In this document: piece after piece, positions 61,401 to 64,000 of the stretch
Layout: every line of letters starts with the position of its first letter
How positions within the stretch are numbered: position 1 is the stretch's first letter
Notes under the pieces: model-generated
The model's input: only the letters and a program-made list of their open reading frames with translations
Database searches by the model: none
What the model was told of the DNA's origin: nothing
Program-made: the position numbers and the translations under genes
Assembly: GCA_963576735.1 (NCBI GenBank)
Contig: OY755178.1
Location: 10,416,001-10,480,000, forward strand
DNA: 64,000 nucleotides
Source of the DNA: Bedellia somnulentella
Taxonomy: Eukaryota; Arthropoda; Insecta; Lepidoptera; Bedelliidae
Direction of reading: 5' to 3'

Positions 61401-63637
61401 CTGTATATCGACATGAGACAAGCGCAAAGAGGAATGTATTTTGCTTCAAAATTATTGTCAGGTAATTTTTTAAATACCATTTTACTGAATTTTCACCCGT
61501 AAAAACAATTGATGTTATCAATGATGTAATATATGAGAAAATAAGTCATTAGTTATTTGAGTTTAAAAGTCTTACAACTGTAAAATAATCAAATAATCTT
61601 TTATTTCATAACGATAGGTATAATATCTTTGTCTTTGCAAGTTAACTTGTAAGTTAATATACTTTTACTTCAAATTCAGAAGGTGTATCATAATTAATAA
61701 AAATATCAAATCGTTGTTAGAACGTCAGAAATATAAAGTAGCCCAGTGTTCCGTGTTGGTTTCGCTTTTACTACTGTTAGTTATTAAAGAGAAGTTAATT
61801 TCAAAAAAATCCTGACTAAGACTTACTTGAACAATACTTAATTTCAAGTTGAAATTTACAATGCATATATCACTAGAATACATGACATCATATTAGCTAG
61901 AACTGTCAGTTCAATGTACAGTTAAACCACTAATAGATTATGCTTGAGACGCAGCTGACACGCACAAATGCATATATAAATATGCAAAGATGTTTAAAAC
62001 CTTCAAATTCAAACTTAATAATCACACAGTATAATTCTACTAAACATATTTTTACAACCACTTTACATCGTGCTGAGACTAATAATATTTTACCTGCAAA
62101 TGTGATCACGTCATAGGGAGCAGGTCTATCGGCACTTTGTGGCAAAACATATTTATATGACTAACTGCAGCTCAACCAAATTGGTTTCCTTATATTGTTT
62201 TTCGACACATACACGTACACGGTGAGGAAAAACATTGGAGGCAACCCATATGACTGAGTTGTGCTCAGTCATGTGACAGTGTATTCGTTTCAAATGGCGA
62301 TAGGCCTGCGCCTATCACGTGAATAACCTGTACAAGCAAAATGTGGGTACTGTGAACAGCAGGTGATAATGTCACGTGATGTTCAGAGAATTAGCATCTC
62401 TGCTAACCCCGTCATATAGTGTCGTGTGGGTTTCCTCACGATGATTACTCTCAACGTTAACAACCATGATAACTTTACCACACATATGGTAATTTTTCTT
62501 AAAGACAAATTGGCTTAGTCCCGCCCCGGGATTAGAAACCTCATCGTCTACACGATAAACGGTGTTCTACCCATTGTGCTATCAAGGCCGTGGAAAAGTC
62601 GAAAATATATATTAAAAGTCAACGGAAGTGTTCTCCAAACAAATATTCGATAAAAAAGGAATCGTATCGTAATCGTCCGTCCGCCAAACAAATATTCGAT
62701 AAAAAAAGTATCCGTAGAGACCAACTAAATTTTTTAAGGCTGTCTTTTTTTTAAGAAATGGTTGCAGGGTTCTGAAAAAACTAATAAATAAAGAATAAAT
62801 AAAGGAAAGAAAAATTTCGACACAGGCGGGAATCGAACCCGCGACCTCGGGTACACGGTAGCTCAGTTGACAGAGCGTGTCGGGGCGTATACCCGAGGTC
62901 GCAGGTTCGATTCCCGCCTGTGTCGTAATTTTTCTTTCCTTTATTTATTCTTTATTTATTAGTAATAATCCCCACATGAGGTTTTCATGAAAAAAAAGAT
63001 TTAAATTTTCTGAAAAAAACTGTTATTGATTCAAAGTATGAAAAAGATGGTAATTCACCATGATTTCCAATCTATTAACTATTTTTTCGTTTCATACAGA
63101 ATCACGATCATCTGGTCATAAAGTATGGATCCTCAATGCAATTTTCCTTCAAGCAAGATGCCAAATAATGCTGAATAATCGCTCTGAAGCTAAAGCGGCC
63201 TTATTGGAAGGATCCCAGTTAGCTCGGATGTATAAAATGAATAACATCGCAAACTTCTATGAAACGGTAAATATATTTTACAAGCATGTTTTAATATGAA
63301 AGCTGTTTAGTGTCGGCTTTGGATAGAACTTATTATTTATATAAAATTGACTTAGATAGAATTTACTTACATACATACATACATACATATACTCACGGCT
63401 ATAAATCCCTAAAAGGGGAAGCCAGAGCTGAGAAATTAGAAATCCCTTAGCCACTTTTGGAAGTTGAGTGGGGTAAAGATGGTAGAATAAAGGTTGTTGG
63501 TGATGGGTCTCCAACCACATCGCCCAAAAATCGACTTAAAAGTGATTTATGCGATCAAAAACCACCCTTTGTTTCAAATTATTTTTTCTTCATTTTAGGC
63601 GTCTAGTACAACATCCCAGAAAAATATGATGGAGTAG
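42185..63637 (+). CDS. ODAD4: ODAD4/TTC25-like outer dynein arm docking protein, complete 11-exon gene
   Basis: Exons: 42185-42270, 45797-45866, 53078-53171, 55884-56041, 56960-57115, 57922-58128, 59184-59486, 60401-60537, 61316-61461, 63100-63266, 63599-63637. They sum to 1563 nt, giving 520 residues plus stop, with matching phases at every junction. The family docks outer dynein arms on ciliary and flagellar axonemes. In insects this means sperm tails and chordotonal-neuron cilia. Residues about 22-128 form tetratricopeptide repeats (YRERG-NFLQRRDLYKLAIQAYDEAL, then LLARSQAKCK, then EYQKCEFERALMLSHRG), matching the N-terminal TPRs of TTC25. The middle (about 189-275) matches the conserved block that ends in RRPIYSMR. 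Residues about 420-505 are again TPR-like. One family TPR (near 359-404) is replaced by a Pro-rich linker. The first ATG of the open stretch is used as start; an upstream non-coding exon is possible because ttttag lies just before it. The junction with least consensus is the donor AAG|GTTATA after 57115. Identification is from memory of the family, with no search done. Confidence 0.87.
42562..42690 (+). mobile_element. SINE A head fragment, diverged
   Basis: GTGATAACCCAGTAAGTAGA, GTGGGTTTAAGTCCCGAGTC (B box) and CATATGTGTGGTAAATTTG. It keeps only the tRNA-like head. Confidence 0.6.
42779..44058 (+). pseudogene. 5'-truncated CR1/Jockey-type LINE with intact RT C-terminal frame
   Basis: The open frame runs from RLVYVNDM (42782) to TGA at 43756. 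It carries the FADDT catalytic box of reverse transcriptase (residues 13-17 counted from the ATG at 42803), the HKYLGMIID motif and a Cys/His cluster (HQCMHQNCNCDGKC). Then follow a 3' UTR, AATAAA (44033) and a 14-nt poly-A. The palm N-terminus and endonuclease are missing, as expected after incomplete reverse transcription. The absence of stops over 317 codons means the insertion is fairly young. It lies in intron 1 of ODAD4, in the sense direction. Assignment to CR1/Daphne-like is tentative. Confidence 0.85.
44205..44236. repeat. (TA)n microsatellite
   Basis: About 16 TA units. Confidence 0.9.
44590..44815 (+). mobile_element. SINE A, 5'-truncated, diverged
   Basis: ACGGCGAGGGAAAACGTCATG, AACCCACATGGCG, ACACCAAGCGACAATTGCACG and CCCTTCGGGG. 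Confidence 0.65.
44820..45105. other. intron 1 spacer
   Basis: A SINE B scrap (AGAAGTGGGTTAGTGCAATTC, near 44875) and AT-rich sequence. Confidence 0.4.
45112..45290 (-). mobile_element. SINE B, 5'-truncated
   Basis: Antisense tail to AAAAGCCCCAATACC. Confidence 0.78.
45456..45706 (-). mobile_element. SINE B, full length, 90 bp before ODAD4 exon 2
   Basis: (CATA)n, CTCACGGCTATAAATCC to TAAGCCGAACACTACAC. Its closeness to exon 2 means it lies in the branch-point region of intron 1. Confidence 0.8.
45797..45866 (+). CDS. ODAD4: ODAD4 coding exon 2 (first TPR)
   Basis: Acceptor tttcag|G and donor CAT|GTAAGT. It encodes NFLQRRDLYKLAIQAYDEAL-RWH, a typical TPR helix pair (the Y..A...Y..AL spacing). 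It begins 90 bp after an antisense SINE B copy and is separated from exon 3 by a 7.2-kb intron made mostly of transposons. Confidence 0.85.
46310..46381 (+). mobile_element. SINE C fragment
   Basis: AAGTGGCGATCGATAGTCTC, CTTACCCCAAAGGG and a decayed CGTGA box, with ACATACAT next to the left end of the 4.87-kb element. Confidence 0.55.
46382..46418 (+). repeat. left terminal inverted repeat of the 4.87-kb element
   Basis: 37 bp, ending GGGTACAAGCGACA. Confidence 0.88.
46669..46831 (-). mobile_element. SINE A, 5'-truncated, with target duplication
   Basis: Flanked by TATACCATTTA (46658-46668, 46832-46842). Nested in the 4.87-kb element. Confidence 0.88.
47100..48115 (+). mobile_element. nested repeat with (CTGT)n tract
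   Basis: Contains AAAATTTTTGTCTG, the CTGT tract, ACTCGACGGATTTTAACGAA, and ends CTACCCGTGCGAAGCTGGGA / GATCCACTAGT. The style is that of widespread lepidopteran non-coding elements; class uncertain. Confidence 0.5.
47226..47290. repeat. (CTGT)n microsatellite
   Basis: About 15 perfect CTGT units. It yields a spurious SVCL-repeat open frame. Confidence 0.95.
48383..48428 (-). mobile_element. SINE B 3' scrap
   Basis: CACTCACGGCTATAAATCCC, TAAAAGGGGTA. Confidence 0.6.
49397..49738. mobile_element. 342-bp inverted-repeat element with ribozyme-like core
   Basis: 46-bp arms (49397-49442, 49693-49738) with two mismatches: ATTATAATTGAAACAACTAT.. and its complement. Inside is CTGAAAAGTTTTCGAAACG, then TCGG (49648-49670). 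It is nested in the 4.87-kb element. Confidence 0.75.
51214..51250 (-). repeat. right terminal inverted repeat of the 4.87-kb element
   Basis: Complement reads as the left end with GCAT in place of GTAC before AAGCGACA. Confidence 0.88.
51606..51778 (+). mobile_element. solo LTR of the TRIM family
   Basis: TGTGAGAGTTATG to TTCCCACA, 173 bp, about 90% like the 14890 LTRs. Target duplication CTTA (51602-51605, 51779-51782). Confidence 0.9.
51785..52055 (+). mobile_element. ACTAGCTTTCCGCCC repeat
   Basis: Starts ACTAGCTTTCCGCCCACGGC, TTCGCCCGCGTG; ends GGCGTGAAAGCGGAAC, (CAAA)n, TTATAATATTAGTAAGG. It is a very common lepidopteran repeat type; class uncertain. Confidence 0.6.
52138..52358 (-). 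mobile_element. SINE B, old
   Basis: Antisense with GGCACGGCTATGAATG, GGATATCTAGCCACAACGC, TATCGCCTCGTACGACAC and TAAGCCGGCACTACACAG. Confidence 0.65.
52362..52396. repeat. (TA)n microsatellite
   Basis: About 17 TA units between two SINE B copies. Confidence 0.9.
52406..52645 (+). mobile_element. SINE B, left half of inverted pair
   Basis: Full length, head GCTGTGTAGTGTCGGC; tail runs into (TA)n. Confidence 0.82.
52646..52832 (-). mobile_element. SINE B, right half of inverted pair
   Basis: Antisense, from CAGCCACTTTTTGAAGTTG to GCCGACACTACACAGC. It lacks the last 55 bp of the 3' end. Confidence 0.82.
53078..53171 (+). CDS. ODAD4: ODAD4 coding exon 3
   Basis: Encodes NTDVRTLLARSQAKCK...ALADAALAK and ends with one base (G) before GTAATT. 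LLARSQAKC aligns with the conserved L-VARSKC stretch of TTC25. A second in-frame acceptor (ttttaag, ending 53059) would lengthen the exon by 18 bases. I prefer the one after cttaaag, because it joins RWH-NTDVR without an insertion. Confidence 0.82.
53373..53745 (+). mobile_element. SINE A, complete, with 12-bp target duplication
   Basis: Best reference copy, 373 bp. A-box-like TGATAGTCCAGTGGATAG, B-box-like GAGTTCCAATCCTGG, body GGTGAGGGAAAACATCG, subtype block CTAGATGGCGCTTGCC, CCCCTTCGGGG hairpin, CGTGAACG, (TTTATG)n. Flanks CTAACACAATCA (53361-53372, 53746-53757). Confidence 0.92.
53758..54335. other. intron 3 sequence
   Basis: CACGTCCGGCAGTGGACTATTGG near 54170 resembles an RTE tail. Otherwise nothing is seen. 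Confidence 0.35.
54345..55203 (-). mobile_element. long GC-island repeat ending CTAGCTGACCCGAC (antisense)
   Basis: The right border GACGAAGTCTGTCGGGTC-like / AGCTAGT is the complement of the left end seen at 31437. The inside includes a 220-bp GC-rich island (54835-55045, GGCGGCGGCGGCTGCG, GGCGCGGCGCGGCGC). I believe this whole unit recurs in moths; class uncertain. An Arg/Pro-rich open frame inside is compositional. Confidence 0.5.
55501..55785 (+). mobile_element. element D with full tRNA-like unit
   Basis: Left end TTAAATCTTTTTGTTCATG, CATGTGGGGATTATTAC, middle with CCGAATTAGTAAAAATTCGG, tRNA-like 55680-55751, then TTTTTCTTTCCTTTATTTATTA. The right end arm is lost. It ends about 100 bp before ODAD4 exon 4. 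Confidence 0.78.
55680..55751 (+). other. tRNA-like sequence in element D
   Basis: 72 nt. Acceptor GACACGG/CTGTGTC, D arm GCTC..GAGC, T arm GCGGG-TTCGATT-CCCGC, all paired. The anticodon arm has four pairs (CGGG/CCCG) and an 8-nt loop, so decoding is unlikely. Confidence 0.72.
55884..56041 (+). CDS. ODAD4: ODAD4 coding exon 4 (TPR, ERALMLSHRG)
   Basis: Acceptor ttgcccag|AA and donor ACC|GTAAGT. The split codon G+AA gives Glu, then LEPDNLKVQQVYVETEYQKC. The motif EFERALMLSHRG matches the family hallmark FEFALVFYHRG, which is the strongest single piece of evidence for ODAD4. Confidence 0.9.
56042..56959. other. ODAD4 intron 4
   Basis: 918 bp without recognised repeats. Open frames at 56400-56648 and 56567-56788 show no similarity. 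Confidence 0.4.
56960..57115 (+). CDS. ODAD4: ODAD4 coding exon 5
   Basis: Acceptor tttttacag|ATA. It encodes ITDCIGDCARKTLNLSQ and a Lys-rich end, PRKSRIKPETTSK. The donor AAG|GTTATA is weak, but phase 0 on both sides and the end of the similarity support it. Confidence 0.82.
57502..57722 (-). mobile_element. SINE A, 5'-truncated, with target duplication
   Basis: In ODAD4 intron 5. Flanks TTATAATAATA (57491-57501, 57723-57733). Confidence 0.85.
57922..58128 (+). CDS. ODAD4: ODAD4 coding exon 6 (conserved central block)
   Basis: Acceptor ttaacag|GTC and donor CAA|GTAAGT, 69 codons. KYLDRMAHDKYFLINLVKDE and LEELAKKALCDLEKRQ align with the family stretch Y-LEKLL-DEDL...D-I--GI-YLD-R. It is predicted helical. 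Confidence 0.9.
58325..58392 (+). mobile_element. SINE B 3' end
   Basis: CTGAGGAATTTCTAATTCC to TAACCATGAGTATATG, in intron 6. Confidence 0.65.
59184..59486 (+). CDS. ODAD4: ODAD4 coding exon 7 (RRPIYSMR block)
   Basis: Acceptor cattatag|GCG and donor CAG|GTGAGT, 101 codons. RERRPIYSMR corresponds to the family signature RQQKPIYARER. The following ARLKEARKQKLNHQQAQYI is a basic helix, and KDKFMNELYNIVANTFLDQ matches the conserved K-EL--NLYS-IGNA-IE helix. Confidence 0.9.
59878..60010 (-). mobile_element. TRIM-family LTR fragment, old
   Basis: AAGATATACTGCCAGTACAC, GTGTACCAACTTATAATTT and AGACGCTGCTAG match the LTR antisense. In intron 7. Confidence 0.65.
60401..60537 (+). CDS. ODAD4: ODAD4 coding exon 8 (linker)
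   Basis: Acceptor aattctag|AAA and donor AA|GTAAGG. It encodes REQRAFILLGLAVSREPSLD and a proline-rich PVRPMAPPRDS. A TPR is expected here in vertebrate homologues but is not evident, so the insect protein seems to have lost or diverged in one repeat. Confidence 0.82.
60690..60935 (+). mobile_element. SINE B, diverged
   Basis: TGGCTTAGAATAGTGCTAC to ATAGCCGTGAGTATG, in intron 8. Confidence 0.7.
61316..61461 (+). CDS. ODAD4: ODAD4 coding exon 9 (C-terminal TPR)
   Basis: Acceptor ttcccag|A, where the split codon AA+A is Lys; donor TCAG|GTAATT. YTLHELSRLYIDMRQAQRG aligns with the family sequence WLFHEIGRCYLEL--A. A later acceptor (acag, ending 61319) would break the phase, so 61316 is chosen. 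Confidence 0.87.
62098..62597. mobile_element. three SINE A pieces in alternating orientation
   Basis: Antisense core (62098-62195), forward core to 3' end (62215-62415, CTCTGCTAACCCCGTC), antisense head (62420-62597, with GGGATTAGAAACC and CCCATTGTGCTATC). All are old. In intron 9. Confidence 0.65.
62785..63007. mobile_element. element D, fold-back form with two facing tRNA-like units
   Basis: An antisense tRNA 3' half (62819-62850) faces a sense unit (62853-62926). The right end CCCCACATGAGGTTTTCATG..GATTTAAAT is intact and stops 92 bp before ODAD4 exon 10. Confidence 0.72.
63100..63266 (+). CDS. ODAD4: ODAD4 coding exon 10 (C-terminal TPR)
   Basis: Acceptor tttcatacag|AA and donor ACG|GTAAAT. 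It encodes SRSSGHKVWILNAIFLQARC and EAKAALLEGSQLAR, matching the last TPR of the family (W-LNASVL-AQA----...A---FEKALE-A). Confidence 0.88.
63366..63545 (-). mobile_element. SINE B, 5'-truncated
   Basis: Within the last ODAD4 intron. (CATA)n, CTCACGGCTATAAATCCC to CATCGCCCAAAAATCG. Confidence 0.78.
63599..63637 (+). CDS. ODAD4: ODAD4 terminal coding exon 11
   Basis: Acceptor ttcattttag|GCG. Twelve codons (ASSTTSQKNMME) then TAG. The phase fits exon 10 exactly. The long acidic or Lys-rich tail of vertebrate homologues is absent. No canonical AATAAA lies in the next 100 bp, so the polyadenylation site is not placed. Confidence 0.72.
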   Translation, partial: ASSTTSQKNMME

Positions 63638-63837
63638 TTTTTAAAGAAATCATAGAGATTTTTTTCTGTATTAATTTTTAACGCAATAATTAAGAATTAG
63701 ACCCATATAGTATGTTTATACGATCTAACGCTAACTAAAAACTCAATATCATGTATTCCAAATGTTCGGCGCACTTTCAAGTTCAACATTGACCGTACAT
63801 ACCTTAATTTAACATAAACTTATTATGTCACCAATGT

Positions 63838-64000
63838 TCCGCATAGTGCCGATTTAAAATGTCACTTCCCCTTTCTAACCACGGGTGTCTTTAGAGGCGA
63901 CTAAGGGTATGGGTTTTATTTAGTATTCTTGGGCGATGTGTTGGGAGACCCGTCACCAACAATACTTAATCTTCACCATCTTGCCCCCTGTCAACTTCCA
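63838..64000 (+). mobile_element. SINE B, cut by the window end
   Basis: GCATAGTGCCGATTTAAAATG through CACCATCTTGCCCCC. Subtype ACCACGGGTGTC. Confidence 0.72.

Overview
This window looks like nuclear DNA of a moth or butterfly (Lepidoptera). It is AT-rich and gene-poor, its introns are spliced with GT..AG signals, and most of it is built from short interspersed elements, many ending in TATG or TTATG tandem tails. The Lepidoptera call rests on repeat types I recognise (an RTE fragment, a CR1/Jockey-type LINE, tRNA-derived SINEs and a long element ending GTCGGGTCAGCTAGT). It is an inference, because no database search was possible.

Two genes can be supported, both on the + strand. (1) About 5.2-14.8 kb: a candidate gene for a 217-residue secreted protein that I do not recognise. 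It has three coding exons (11737-11794, 13799-13876, 14255-14772) with consistent phases, and possibly a non-coding first exon near 5227-5390. (2) 42185-63637: a complete 11-exon gene for a 520-residue TPR protein that I identify as the insect orthologue of ODAD4/TTC25, an outer dynein arm docking factor. In insects it is expected to act in sperm flagella and in the cilia of stretch-receptor neurons. Its introns 1 and 2 (3.5 and 7.2 kb) are largely transposon.

Everything else is mobile DNA or unremarkable AT-rich sequence. Layout: 1-1080 a 146-bp tandem array; 1-4.4 kb SINEs; 5.2-14.8 kb gene 1 with intronic SINEs, an hAT-like MITE (6913-7079) and a tRNA-bearing fold-back element (10343-10735); 14890-15445 a complete miniature LTR element (TRIM); 16-41 kb dense SINE B, A and C insertions, a 630-bp element with piggyBac-like ends (29387-30016), a broken mariner transposase (36236-37420) and a 1.7-kb inverted-repeat element (38261-39980); 42-64 kb the ODAD4 gene, with a 5'-truncated LINE in intron 1 and, in intron 2, a 4.87-kb inverted-repeat transposon (46382-51250) that itself carries nested elements.

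The most interesting points are these. Three otherwise different SINE families share one 3' end: a CCCC..GGGG hairpin, a CGTGA box and a tandem tail. The 4.87-kb element carries arrays of an AAGCGACA motif beneath its terminal repeats. The TRIM has intact LTRs, primer site, purine tract and target duplication. The secreted-protein gene has features of a peptide precursor.
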